Part shown: one piece after another, positions 25,841 to 34,916 of the stretch
How the letters are laid out: the number at the start of each line of letters is the position of its first letter
How positions within the stretch are numbered: position 1 is the stretch's first letter
From: BOG-1112 sp964635325
GTDB lineage: Bacteria; Bdellovibrionota_B; Oligoflexia; Oligoflexales; Bog-1112
DNA length: 64,000 nucleotides
Direction of reading: 5' to 3'
NCBI GenBank assembly: GCA_964635325.1
Contig: CAZWOL010000006.1
Coordinates: 4,327-68,326, forward strand
Translations under genes and position numbers: made by a program
Notes under the pieces: generated by a model
Database searches by the model: none
Told to the model about the DNA's origin: nothing
Seen by the model: only the letters and a program-made list of their open reading frames with translations

Positions 25841-26596
25841 TTGGTTAATAAATTGAAACACATGTTCTTCTTCGGCCTATTACTCACCGCCAGCTGTGCA
25901 GAAAAGGGCATTGTCGATGATAACCCGCAAGAATCCTTTGCGAATGTTCGCATTCCTTATGAAGATCATAATTTCGAAATCGCTATCAAAAAGCTTGGTG
26001 AATTTAAAAGTCGTTTCCCATACAGCCGCTTTGCAAGCGAAGCTGAACTCCTTATTGCCGACTGTCACTTTGAGCTCGGTAAATTTGCAGAAGCCGGCGT
26101 CGAGTATGAGCAGTTTGTAAAACTCCATCCCAAACACCCACAATTGGGATTTGCTCTCTTCAGGATAGGAATGTCCTATTGGAAAGATGCCCCGAATGAG
26201 ATTGATCGCGAGCAAGAATACACCCGTCTCGCTATTCAGAAGTGGCAGAGACTCTTGAAAGAATATCCTGACAGTTCTGAAAGTAGAGAAGCAAAACAGC
26301 TGATGGAAAAAGGACAACGTCGCATCGCAGAAGCACAGGACTTCATCGCACGTTTCTATTGTCGAAAAGAGATTTGGGATTCATGTGTGTACGAGAGCAT
26401 GAACATTCTTGAGAACTTCCCACACGAGAAGGATCTTGCGAAAGAAGCTATTCAACGAGCCGCAAAAGGTTTTGCAAAGCTTGCGAAGCATTACAATCCG
26501 GAGCACAAGGATAAAAATTTATTCTATCGAGATTCCACAAAAGAAGACTTGGAGAAAAAAGCAAGAGAGTTTAAGGAACGAGCCGCACGCTTGTAG
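25841..26596 (+). CDS. bamD: Outer membrane protein assembly lipoprotein, BamD family
   Basis: About 251 residues. The lipobox LTASC puts the lipidated Cys at residue 19, then TPR helices follow: AIKKLGEFKSRFPYSRFASEAE, FELGKFAEAGVEYEQFVKLHP (in part), and KWQRLLKEYPDS, close to BamD/YfiO. BamD is the essential partner of BamA in folding outer-membrane barrels. The start is probably TTG 25841 behind GAGGG; alternatives are ATG 25862 (MFFFG) and an in-frame start at 25769 that would leave the signal peptide too far inside. Convergent with tlc. Confidence 0.87.
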   Translation: MVNKLKHMFFFGLLLTASCAEKGIVDDNPQESFANVRIPYEDHNFEIAIKKLGEFKSRFPYSRFASEAELLIADCHFELGKFAEAGVEYEQFVKLHPKHPQLGFALFRIGMSYWKDAPNEIDREQEYTRLAIQKWQRLLKEYPDSSESREAKQLMEKGQRRIAEAQDFIARFYCRKEIWDSCVYESMNILENFPHEKDLAKEAIQRAAKGFAKLAKHYNPEHKDKNLFYRDSTKEDLEKKAREFKERAARL

Positions 26597-26644
26597 TTAC
26601 GTTCATCCGAATCGACACATTGACTAAGTAGGCGCCCCTCGACA

Positions 26645-26670
26645 GAGCCTACCCTGAGAGAAGGGGGCTC
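26645..26670. repeat. Hairpin between convergent bamD and tlc
   Basis: GAGCC-TA-CCCT pairs with AGGG-GGCTC across a six-base loop (nine paired bases, one two-base bulge). A competing pairing is GTAGGC (26629-26634) with GCCTAC (26647-26652). There is no T-run. It may end both convergent transcripts or be a dispersed palindromic element; copies elsewhere cannot be checked here. Confidence 0.5.
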
Positions 26671-26683
26671 GGAGTGACAGGTA

Positions 26684-28192
26684 TCAGCTCTCGAGCCCTC
26701 GACTCGTATGTTCAGCAACTTTTTCTTCAATCTCTTTTTTAAGTCGACCCACTGCGAAAACCCATGCAACGAGGATGATTGCTGTCAGCACAGCAATGTA
26801 TGGAACTGTCGCTGCAAGTCCACCAACAAAGTAAAGCAGGAATTGGAATATAAAAGACCCACCAGACTTACCTAGACGAGCACCAATACCATCAATAACG
26901 GCCTTACCCATGCGCTGACTGTGTCGACTTAGAGGAATAAAAGCCATCTCCTTGGTTGCATCAAAGACCGTGTACTTAGAAGCTCGGACCAAACAATGCT
27001 GTATAGAACCGATAAGCACTACGATGTGGATAAAGGGTGACGAGAAGAGACTGATCACCACATCACCAAGCAGACCTTGGTCAAAGAGCAAGCAAAAGAA
27101 AAAGGCAGCACAAGTGATCGCAAGCAATATAGGCGTCATCAAGGCAGCGGGATACCAACCAAACTTTTGAATCACTTTTCCGGAAACAAAAACCGCAAGA
27201 AGAGTCGCAACGATACCTTTAATCGTAGAAACTTGATTAAGATAGATGTTCAGTGCGCCAGTATCTTCTTTGAAGCGTTGGCCCACCTGATCAGTCCACA
27301 GAATATCTGCCAGGTTGTAGACAATATAGTAACCGAGAACCACAATAGCCAGATACGTGAGGTGTCGAGACTTGCGAACGTATCGGAAGCTCTCGAGAAG
27401 CGAAAAGCCTTTTTCTTCTTCCTGATCAATCTTATGTGTGCCATCTAAGACAAGAGTTTGGTCTTTGGCAATGAGACGGTTTAGACCATAGAAAAATGCT
27501 AAAAGTGCGATACCAGCAAGCACAACACTCCATATGAAGAACTCAAGAGACTCTCCCCAATTGCTACCCTGATAGCAAAGGCAGAAGTGCCCAGCAGCGA
27601 CCGGAGCAATGTTTGCACTCAAAGCAAAGACACTGTAGGAGCGCTTGGCCTCTGAAAAAACTGTGACTTCATTCACAAAGCCCCAGAACAGCATGTTGAG
27701 AATAATATTCCCCCAAAGCTCGGAGAATAGATAAAAAAGTGTGTAATGCCAGTATCGCACCATTGCGACAAAACCTTTGGCTCCAGCTGGAAGAACGGCC
27801 TGTAGAAAGTCCCCTCCACGAACCCATTCTAGCTGCTCACGATTGGGATAGATGACGGTAATAAAAAAGATAAAAAAGAAAAGGAAGATGGAAACCATAA
27901 CATAGAAGACTTTTTCGATACCCATCCTGCGCACAAGCACGGTGAAGAGCAGGGTGAGCAACAAAGTACCCGGGAGTATGCCCCAAATCTTAATAAATGG
28001 AATAATCTCGGCTCCAGTGCTCTGACTGGACACGACCATAGCGATCTTGATCGTACGTAAGATATCGTAAATAAATGCAATCAGGAAAAAAATGATAAGC
28101 GTTGTAAAAAACCTGAGACGATTATGCTCAGGAATAGGAAGGCCCCAATCAGCCAATTTCTTATTGATTTTAGGCCAATAGTGACTTGCCAT
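26684..28192 (-). CDS. Tlc/NTT family nucleotide transporter (ATP/ADP translocase type)
   Basis: A 502-residue membrane protein with about 12 helices, matching the Tlc family of nucleotide transporters. Family blocks: LRTIKIAMVV with the conserved Lys49, GAEIIPFIKIWGILPG, ELWGNIILNMLFWGFVNEVT, EAKRSYSVFALSANIAPVAAG and DATKEMAFIPLSR followed by GKAVIDGIGARLGKSGG. The Asp that usually follows Lys49 (KD) is Ile here. Members import ATP in exchange for ADP, or other nucleotides or NAD, and mostly occur in intracellular bacteria and plastids. The precise substrate cannot be told from sequence. The ATG follows GGGGGGA. Convergent with bamD. Confidence 0.92.
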   Translation of the reverse strand: MASHYWPKINKKLADWGLPIPEHNRLRFFTTLIIFFLIAFIYDILRTIKIAMVVSSQSTGAEIIPFIKIWGILPGTLLLTLLFTVLVRRMGIEKVFYVMVSIFLFFFIFFITVIYPNREQLEWVRGGDFLQAVLPAGAKGFVAMVRYWHYTLFYLFSELWGNIILNMLFWGFVNEVTVFSEAKRSYSVFALSANIAPVAAGHFCLCYQGSNWGESLEFFIWSVVLAGIALLAFFYGLNRLIAKDQTLVLDGTHKIDQEEEKGFSLLESFRYVRKSRHLTYLAIVVLGYYIVYNLADILWTDQVGQRFKEDTGALNIYLNQVSTIKGIVATLLAVFVSGKVIQKFGWYPAALMTPILLAITCAAFFFCLLFDQGLLGDVVISLFSSPFIHIVVLIGSIQHCLVRASKYTVFDATKEMAFIPLSRHSQRMGKAVIDGIGARLGKSGGSFIFQFLLYFVGGLAATVPYIAVLTAIILVAWVFAVGRLKKEIEEKVAEHTSRGLES

Positions 28193-28521
28193 AGTTCCCC
28201 CCGCTGAGAAAAAAAGAAGCTCTTGGACTCAGCAAATTTTGTAAAGAAATTCGCAACATACCCTAACTATTTATCTTTAGAATCAGAGTTCGGTAAACGG
28301 CCGACTTTTTCAGAATTGGAGGAGGCATTCTTCTCACAATTCTTGACAAACTGGAAGGAAAACCTTCTTAACGCAGTAAATTCAGGAAGATAACTATAAA
28401 ACGCGCAAAGGACAGACCTACTTAAACGCTAATTTTCGTCAAATGGAGTCAATGGTTTGCAAATTTCTACCGATACGAAGGAGAAAGCTAAACGTACCGC
28501 CTAAAGAAGACTGAGAACGCT
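28193..28521. other. Intergenic region upstream of the exported paralogue pair
   Basis: No gene is visible in these 329 bases between divergent transcripts. It holds a consensus TTGACA (28343-28348) without a matching -10 box and a GAAGG-AAAA-CCTTC hairpin (28354-28367) directly after it. Promoters for tlc and for the exported proteins must lie here. A GAAGGAG site at about 28477 is too far from the ATG at 28522 to serve it. Confidence 0.4.
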
Positions 28522-29775
28522 ATGCAACGAACCTCAACCAATGTCATCGGCGCTTTGTTACTCCTTGGGATCACCCCTCTGATATCACTATGCACACCAG
28601 CAAGCGTCCAATCTATCGACAAATCCTCAAAAACAGTGGGAACCTCTCTAGCGGAACATGCCAGTTCAAGCACATCAACCGAGATCGAAACACGTCCATC
28701 TGTTTCTGCAAATGAAATTGATACGGATGAATTTATGATTCGTAGAATAAGCGTTGGAATGGAAACCTATATCAACTCTCAGACACCGGTTGTGAATTTT
28801 GAAGTGCCAAAGAATGCAGATTGGGTGGAAATCACTCGCTGTTCGACCAACCTAAGCATCCGTGGAATTAGCAATACAACACGCATCGAAGATATAGAAC
28901 TTGCTAACCTTAGCCCACTTGAAGAAGAACAATTATTCAAAAACAATGACTATTGGAACATCGCAAACAAAAGCGGCTGCGAACAAGTAACGTCCGGTAC
29001 TGTGATTCCCAATTTTTACGATTCATGGGCACCGAGTGGGAGCTTTCGTTATCTACTTCGGGCTTGCGTGAGTGCTGACCGTCTCACAGATACGACAATC
29101 ATAGGTAATCGCAATTGCTCGAGACAGATCGCAGTTTCCGGTCCAACGCTCGACTATGTAAACACGCGTGAGAAAGCTCAAAAAGATGCGCTATCTGATG
29201 CAAACGTTGCATCGTCTGAAATTCTTGCAATTCTACGCACCGCAAAACAACAGGCTGATACATACGCCTGTTACATACAGTGGTGCGAATGCGGAACAAC
29301 CGCAAATGACCAGTCCATCTGCCAAAGGGACGAAAAAGGTCTGCCTAAGAGCTGCGATAATGGAGAATACGCTCGACAGGTCGACAAAAAGAAAAAAGAT
29401 GCAGTCACTATGCTTGTCGCAATTGGACTTGATATTGCTCTTGCTGCAGCCACAACACCCTCTATTGGACCCCTTTCTCTATTGATGAATAGCGTTGCTA
29501 TTAGTGGTATGTCTTTTAGTGTTATGTTCAAATCATTAGTAGTACAGACACAAGACTTCCCTCGTGTCTGCAGCAAGGGCATTGCTCTAGACTCTCAAAT
29601 GTCGACAACAGCTAAAGCTGTGCAAGCTGCCAAAGCTAAGTACGATTACAGCATGTGCAAAGTGCAGTCCATCAGCGCACAAACAGGAGCTGCCGCAGGG
29701 ACAGATGCTGCTGCAGGCGACAACAAATTGGATTGTAGCGGCACAGACACAACTGGAGGGGGACAGAACCAATGA
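28522..29775 (+). CDS. Exported hypothetical protein, paralogue 1
   Basis: A 417-residue protein I do not recognise. A hydrophobic signal segment (about residues 9-24, ending near LISLC) suggests export; the Cys lacks a standard lipobox because Leu precedes it. A Ser/Thr-rich linker follows, then a Cys-bearing domain (ITRCS, KSGCEQ, SGSFRYLLRACV, NRNCSRQ), a helical region, and a hydrophobic hairpin (TMLVAIGLDIALAAA, then SLLMNSVAISGMSFSVMF), ending in a Gly/Asp/Thr-rich tail. It shares the layout and several motifs of the next gene, with which it overlaps by four bases. Divergent from tlc. Confidence 0.75.
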   Translation: MQRTSTNVIGALLLLGITPLISLCTPASVQSIDKSSKTVGTSLAEHASSSTSTEIETRPSVSANEIDTDEFMIRRISVGMETYINSQTPVVNFEVPKNADWVEITRCSTNLSIRGISNTTRIEDIELANLSPLEEEQLFKNNDYWNIANKSGCEQVTSGTVIPNFYDSWAPSGSFRYLLRACVSADRLTDTTIIGNRNCSRQIAVSGPTLDYVNTREKAQKDALSDANVASSEILAILRTAKQQADTYACYIQWCECGTTANDQSICQRDEKGLPKSCDNGEYARQVDKKKKDAVTMLVAIGLDIALAAATTPSIGPLSLLMNSVAISGMSFSVMFKSLVVQTQDFPRVCSKGIALDSQMSTTAKAVQAAKAKYDYSMCKVQSISAQTGAAAGTDAAAGDNKLDCSGTDTTGGGQNQ

Positions 29776-31121
29776 AACTAAAGATCAAAAACTCTCTGTC
29801 TCAATTTGTTTTAACAGGACTGATTGCTAGTAGCGCATTCTTCACGTTTGCATGCACACAATCTTCAAATACAAATAAAACAACAAATAGCTCTGGAGTG
29901 CAGCCCAAAACATCTCTGGGTACTGATGGATCCTCAACATCAAGCGACACTTCGACAGATACTACACTCGCTTCAATAAATCCAACGACAGCTTCTGCTT
30001 CGATCGACAGCAAAGTCAATATGACTGTATCTGATGTAGTTAATGACAGCAGCATTCTTTTCCCAACCCTAACCATCAACAAAGTTACTGCAGACTTCAT
30101 TCGTCTCCTACGCTGTCCAGCAAGCTACGAGTTTCAAACTCTCAGTGGTAAAAAAATTCGTGGTGCAAACATGAGTTCTCTCACTATAGTAGAACGCAAA
30201 TATGCATGGAGCGATGCTACCGGTGATAATCGCAAGTGTAAGATCGTTGCATCCTACATCAATAGCCCGACATACATCGATATTACACCTAGCTCCGGAA
30301 GTTTTTTCTATGTCGCAAACCCTTGCGTAACCCAAGCACGATCAACAACTGGACAAGAAGAGTGTAGCTATGACCTATCATTTTCAGAGTCCGTAATCAG
30401 TTATGAAAACACACTTATAGACAAAATACGCGACCAAGCCATAGCCCTCTCTAAGGATCAAGCAATTCTGAATGCGGCTATCGATGATGTCCGCATAACC
30501 GCAAAAAAACTAGAAAATAGCATCAACGCGTGCCAAGAATACTTTGCTTTTACAGAAACCCAAAAATCGATACGCAGCGGACTTATTATGCTTGGTATTA
30601 ATATCGTTGGTTCCGTACTTGGGGGTGTGCTTTTTGGTCCGAATGGAGCAATAATGGTCGGAATGATGACGCAGCTCATGGGAGCCGAGATGCTCAAACC
30701 ACTGCTTGGACTAGAAACAGGCTTTGACACCTGTCTAAGTGGTGAAGAATCCGTTGCTCAGCAAGGACTCACAGATCAAAAAGCGATCGACAAAGCACGA
30801 CAATTCGCACAAATGTATGAAGAAAAATTCAATGTTCGCGAAACCATAAATCATCTCACCACACTGCTTGCAGATCCACAGGCTGCGGACCCATCGACAA
30901 CACCACCGACTCCTGCGAGTCCTGGAGGAACAATTGCACAAGCAATTGCCCGCATGAAGAAAACGATGGATGAAATGCATGCACTCGATGCTAGGATAAC
31001 CTCTGCAAATGTAGCTGTCGCAAAAGGGAATAAATTTGTCGAAAAAATCAAAGAGCAGCCTGCAAACAGTGACGGAACTCTACCGTTTGATATCTCTTCG
31101 CTATTTTCTACAGCTCAATAA
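29772..31121 (+). CDS. Exported hypothetical protein, paralogue 2 (probable lipoprotein)
   Basis: A 449-residue protein of unknown function. The signal peptide ends FFTFAC, a near-lipobox with Ala before Cys28, then a Ser/Thr-rich linker. The following domain repeats the pattern of the preceding gene: LLRCPAS, DNRKCK, SGSFFYVANPCV, EECSYDLSFS, then a helical stretch with ENSINACQEY and a hydrophobic Gly-rich hairpin (LIMLGINIVGSVLGGVLFG). A Pro/Thr linker and a C-terminal coiled coil follow. It is clearly a tandem paralogue. ATGA overlap with the preceding stop shows translational coupling. Confidence 0.78.
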   Translation: MKLKIKNSLSQFVLTGLIASSAFFTFACTQSSNTNKTTNSSGVQPKTSLGTDGSSTSSDTSTDTTLASINPTTASASIDSKVNMTVSDVVNDSSILFPTLTINKVTADFIRLLRCPASYEFQTLSGKKIRGANMSSLTIVERKYAWSDATGDNRKCKIVASYINSPTYIDITPSSGSFFYVANPCVTQARSTTGQEECSYDLSFSESVISYENTLIDKIRDQAIALSKDQAILNAAIDDVRITAKKLENSINACQEYFAFTETQKSIRSGLIMLGINIVGSVLGGVLFGPNGAIMVGMMTQLMGAEMLKPLLGLETGFDTCLSGEESVAQQGLTDQKAIDKARQFAQMYEEKFNVRETINHLTTLLADPQAADPSTTPPTPASPGGTIAQAIARMKKTMDEMHALDARITSANVAVAKGNKFVEKIKEQPANSDGTLPFDISSLFSTAQ

Positions 31122-31127
31122 GCATCT

Positions 31128-31439
31128 TTAGTCTTCGTACTCATCCTCAGCATCGATAGAATCGATATCTTCGATAAACAGCTTGTCTTCAAGCACACGA
31201 CCCAGACCATGATTTTCAATATAGGCCAAGATTTCATCGCGATGATGCGTAAGCTTGTCTCTGGTCTTGCCTAACATTACAACTGCTATATATAACGAAA
31301 GTTCCGAACCTCGCTGATATGGCTTTGCCACTACTTTAAATTGCGAACGCATACGTTCACAAAGCTTAGTAGCATGCGAGTAGCTCAACTCGTTGATGGT
31401 TTCATTGTCCATTTCGATTTTAATAATTCCAAAATTCAC
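31128..31439 (-). CDS. DUF503 (YlxP)-like small protein
   Basis: About 103 residues. I choose GTG 31439 as start: it overlaps the last base of the epmA stop and lies seven bases after GGAGGAAG. The product starts NFGIIKIEM and shows the alpha/beta pattern of DUF503/YlxP (a short strand, a long helix, then RSQFKVVAKP, SELSLYIAVVML) with an acidic tail EDEYED. YlxP-type proteins often sit near translation genes. Homology is moderate. It is the last gene of the operon with Lon-like protease and EpmA. Confidence 0.55.
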   Translation of the reverse strand: MNFGIIKIEMDNETINELSYSHATKLCERMRSQFKVVAKPYQRGSELSLYIAVVMLGKTRDKLTHHRDEILAYIENHGLGRVLEDKLFIEDIDSIDAEDEYED

Positions 31440-32434
31440 TAAACTTCCTCCAAAGCAGTTGAATAAGGCAGATCCTTCCGAAATGGAATAACCGCATCCA
31501 CATCGCATCCTAAAATCAAAGCTAGCAGCCTATCCAAACCCAGGGCATTACCAAAACAGTCTGGCATTCCTCGATCAAGCGCTGAATGAAAGTCCTCATC
31601 GACTTCTGGGAGAGTCTTTGCCATAAGAGCGCGCTCTTCAAGGACATCACGAACCCGCTTACGATTTTCTTCGGGATCGCAAAGTTCATGAAAACCATTG
31701 CTCAATTCAATGCCATGAATATAAAACTCAAAACGTTTCGCTACTCCATTTTCGACACGAGCTAAGGCTGCCTGTGATGCAGGATAATCATAGAGGACTA
31801 CCCATCCCAAACTCGTCAAAGCAGGTTCTATTTTTTCTAGAAGAATCTTAAAAAAAGCTGTCGCAAAATCTTCATAGCCTTGGATGGAAATCACTCCAAG
31901 TGCCTTCGCCTTAGCCGCTAGTTGAGGGTCGTTATCGATAAGTGTAAGACCCGCATATTTTTCAAAGGCTTCATAAACACTGATCGCATGCAGTTTGGCA
32001 TTAGAATCTAACGCAACACTGAATTCCGCTGCTAGGTCACGAATGCAGAAGCGAATGAGATCCTCACTAAGCTGCAAAAAAGCAGACCACGTTGCACCGA
32101 CCTGATAAAACTCGAGCATGGTAAATTCTGGATGATGCCACGGTCCTATCTCACCTTCGTTACGGAAGCAGGGGGCTATTTGATAAAGCGCAGGAATGCC
32201 TGCTGCAATGGCTCGTTTGAGAGCAAGCTCAGGACTAGAGCGCATCCATAAAGGATGGGCTCTACGATGATGATCTATCCAATGCGTTTGAAAATACTCG
32301 AGGTACAGTTCTGTTCCAGGACACTTCACAAGAATAGGGGTATCCACCTCGAGGAAGTTCCTGGAATCAAAAAAGCGTTGTACAGAGCGTTTAAGCTTAT
32401 TCCTTGCGCGTAAGAGACTTGCTAGATTTTCCAT
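31439..32434 (-). CDS. epmA: Elongation factor P lysine(34) lysyltransferase
   Basis: A 331-residue class II lysyl-tRNA synthetase paralogue lacking the anticodon-binding domain. Motif 1 is FLEVDTPILV, motif 2 RNEGEIGPWHHPEF, and motif 3 GNALGLDRLLAL; NGFHELCDPEEN is typical of EpmA/GenX. It attaches (R)-beta-lysine to EF-P, relieving ribosome stalling at polyproline. Its partner epmB is not in the window. The ATG lies within the end of the Lon-like gene (38-base overlap), and its stop touches the DUF503-like start, so translation is coupled across the operon. Confidence 0.93.
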   Translation of the reverse strand: MENLASLLRARNKLKRSVQRFFDSRNFLEVDTPILVKCPGTELYLEYFQTHWIDHHRRAHPLWMRSSPELALKRAIAAGIPALYQIAPCFRNEGEIGPWHHPEFTMLEFYQVGATWSAFLQLSEDLIRFCIRDLAAEFSVALDSNAKLHAISVYEAFEKYAGLTLIDNDPQLAAKAKALGVISIQGYEDFATAFFKILLEKIEPALTSLGWVVLYDYPASQAALARVENGVAKRFEFYIHGIELSNGFHELCDPEENRKRVRDVLEERALMAKTLPEVDEDFHSALDRGMPDCFGNALGLDRLLALILGCDVDAVIPFRKDLPYSTALEEV

Positions 32435-34916
32435 GATTTTGGGTCTTTCTTCGAGCCGCTGCTTGAGGAACTAATTTTGGATCAAGAAGTTCCTGGTTGA
32501 AGTTGGCGGACTCTAGCTTCTTATGGTCCATTTTAGCAAGCTTTTTACTGATAATATCCAGAGCTGTGCCTTTAGCAAAGGTCTTCTCGTGGACCGACTT
32601 AGCTCCAAAAGCGACCCCTGTTGCAATCTCAAAAGCCTCCCAAAAGTAACGCACTGGATATATCTTTAGGTAATTGCGAGCTATAGCCTGACGAGTTTCT
32701 TTGTCGAGCATGAGATTTGAACAATTTTGAATGGGAATGATCACCTTGTAATTTTTTCCCTTACCCAATGTCTTACAGGTGCGATAAAAGCCCTCTATCT
32801 TTTCATTAATTCCACCTACTGGTTGAATGTCCCCAAGCTGGTTTAAACTGCCGGTCATAGCCATATTCTGGCACACCGGTATCTCCGCAAGCGCACTGAT
32901 GACTGCCGTCAATTCGGAGGCTGTAGCACTGTCACCATCGATCATGTCATAGGACTGCTCAAAACACAGACTTGCCGAAATACCCAACGAGTATTGTCGA
33001 GCAAGTAAAGCTGTGAGAAATCCCGAAAGAATGTACATGCCTTTGTCGTGAATCTTACCCGATAGCTTACTTGCCCGATCGATATTGAAGATTCCATTGT
33101 TACTAATTGAGGTCGTACAAGTGATACGACAGATTTTACCAAAACTGTAATCACCCAGATCGTATACGCTCAAACCATTGACCTGACCTATGCGCTTACC
33201 TTCGATAGACACCATAATATCTCGTGTGCGAACCATATCCATGAGATGACGTTCGAAAAGATTAACGCGATAGAATTTTTGCTCTAAAGCTCGCTCGACA
33301 TGGCTACGTTTAACAACTTTCTGTCGCTGTTCACGAGCAACAAATTCAGCCTCGATAATGATATCTTTAATCTTACTAAACTCAGTCGTAAGCTTACTTT
33401 GATCCCCCACAAGACGTGAGCTATGTTCGATAATTGCAGCAACACCGCTTGGATCAAAGTGATGAAGTTTCTCTTTTTCGCAACGTGTCGCAATAAACGA
33501 AACATAGGCTTGCATGTTTTCTTTACTGCGCACCATTTTGTAATCAAAATCAGATTTAATCTTAAAAATCTTTGGAAACTCGTCATCCAAACTTAAAAGC
33601 AAATGATAAACCTCATCCCCTCCGATCATCAGCACCTTTAGATCAAGGGGAATAGGCTGAGGTCGCAATGTGGATGCAGGAATCAAAGCAAGATGCTCAT
33701 CTAATTCTTCAACATAGCCCTCACGATTACGCAAAACTCTCTTCAGACTCTCCCATACGTAGGGCACCTTAAGAAGGTCCTGCACATCCAGAATAAGAAA
33801 GCCACCGTTAGCTCGGTGAATTGCTCCCGCTTTGATTTTGGTAAAATCAGTAACATACATCCCATGATCGACACTGCGTTCGATTTTGCCAAAGAGATTG
33901 TAGTATGTAGGGTTGGTCTCAAGAAGAACCGGAGCACATTTTGACTTTGCATTGTCTACAAATACGTTCACTTTATATTTTACAAAATGATCACGCTCCA
34001 GACTCATACCTTGCTCAGTCTCCGCACCCACCTCATCAGCATGAACAAAGTCTGAGAGATTTTCGACGATATGATCACGCACTTGCTCAAGATACTCAAC
34101 GAGCTCTGCATACTTCACACAGGCCTTAGCTAGAGGCTCTATGGCTACCTCTACCATCTTACGCCCAATCTCTTTCTCTAGATCACGAATCAGCTCCTTT
34201 GTTTTCACTTCAATTGTTCGGATCTTACGCGCGTATTTCAGGACTATTGGCTCCAGGGTGCTGCGTTTCTCTTCGATCTTCTCTTTTTCTTTGTCTTTGA
34301 GTTTTCCGTATTCTTTCTCAGTCAGCGCACGCCCACCTGCAACCGGAATAGTTTCGATTCCGATAGATGTGGATTTCAATTGAAAACTCATTCGCTTGGC
34401 TATTTTTTCGAGTTCTGCATATTTTTTTGCCTGCTTTTCACTGCTATGAGACATGATACTACTCACAGTGCGTTCATAGTCTTCACTTTGCAAGGCTGAA
34501 GGAATCGCACGTCTTAGATCACCTATGAAGCTATCCATAAGACGTGCAAATCGGCTTCCCTCACCTGAATGCAACTGCACTGCTCGAGGAGTATCTCTTT
34601 TGTTAAAGTCGTAAACGTAGATCCAGTCGTTGGGTTCGGGAAGATTCTTTGCGTGTTTTTCAACAAAATTCTGAATAACCCCAGTCTTGCCTGTTCCGGA
34701 ATAACCAGAAACGTAGATGTTGTACCCTGGTTTTTTTATACCAAGACCAACATCAATTGCACGGACCGCACCCGCTTGAGAGATAATCTCATCACTGGGT
34801 TTGATCTGACGTGTATCCTGGAATTTAAAGAAACTGGAGGGACAAGATAAAAATACCTGATCGGCTTTTAGCGGCTTGGTGATCTCGTGATGTTTTTTTT
34901 TAAGCGCACAGGTCAT
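32397..34916 (-). CDS. LonB-like ATP-dependent protease (AAA domain plus Lon proteolytic domain)
   Basis: An 839-residue protein with a Walker A motif GYSGTGKT near residue 70, a long helical insertion, an ATPase core (GGFLILDVQDLLKVPYVWE in part) and a C-terminal Lon protease domain. The catalytic serine lies in DGDSATASEL and the lysine in GGINEKIEGF, so the Ser-Lys dyad is intact. It lacks the N-terminal substrate domain of LonA and matches the LonB-like group of bacterial AAA-Lon proteins. It overlaps the upstream unknown gene by four bases and epmA by 38. Confidence 0.92.
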   Translation of the reverse strand: MTCALKKKHHEITKPLKADQVFLSCPSSFFKFQDTRQIKPSDEIISQAGAVRAIDVGLGIKKPGYNIYVSGYSGTGKTGVIQNFVEKHAKNLPEPNDWIYVYDFNKRDTPRAVQLHSGEGSRFARLMDSFIGDLRRAIPSALQSEDYERTVSSIMSHSSEKQAKKYAELEKIAKRMSFQLKSTSIGIETIPVAGGRALTEKEYGKLKDKEKEKIEEKRSTLEPIVLKYARKIRTIEVKTKELIRDLEKEIGRKMVEVAIEPLAKACVKYAELVEYLEQVRDHIVENLSDFVHADEVGAETEQGMSLERDHFVKYKVNVFVDNAKSKCAPVLLETNPTYYNLFGKIERSVDHGMYVTDFTKIKAGAIHRANGGFLILDVQDLLKVPYVWESLKRVLRNREGYVEELDEHLALIPASTLRPQPIPLDLKVLMIGGDEVYHLLLSLDDEFPKIFKIKSDFDYKMVRSKENMQAYVSFIATRCEKEKLHHFDPSGVAAIIEHSSRLVGDQSKLTTEFSKIKDIIIEAEFVAREQRQKVVKRSHVERALEQKFYRVNLFERHLMDMVRTRDIMVSIEGKRIGQVNGLSVYDLGDYSFGKICRITCTTSISNNGIFNIDRASKLSGKIHDKGMYILSGFLTALLARQYSLGISASLCFEQSYDMIDGDSATASELTAVISALAEIPVCQNMAMTGSLNQLGDIQPVGGINEKIEGFYRTCKTLGKGKNYKVIIPIQNCSNLMLDKETRQAIARNYLKIYPVRYFWEAFEIATGVAFGAKSVHEKTFAKGTALDIISKKLAKMDHKKLESANFNQELLDPKLVPQAAARRKTQNHGKSSKSLTRKE

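Noticed and set aside
28343..28348. Consensus TTGACA as promoter for the exported pair
   Set aside because: At 16-19 bases downstream there is no TATAAT-like box.
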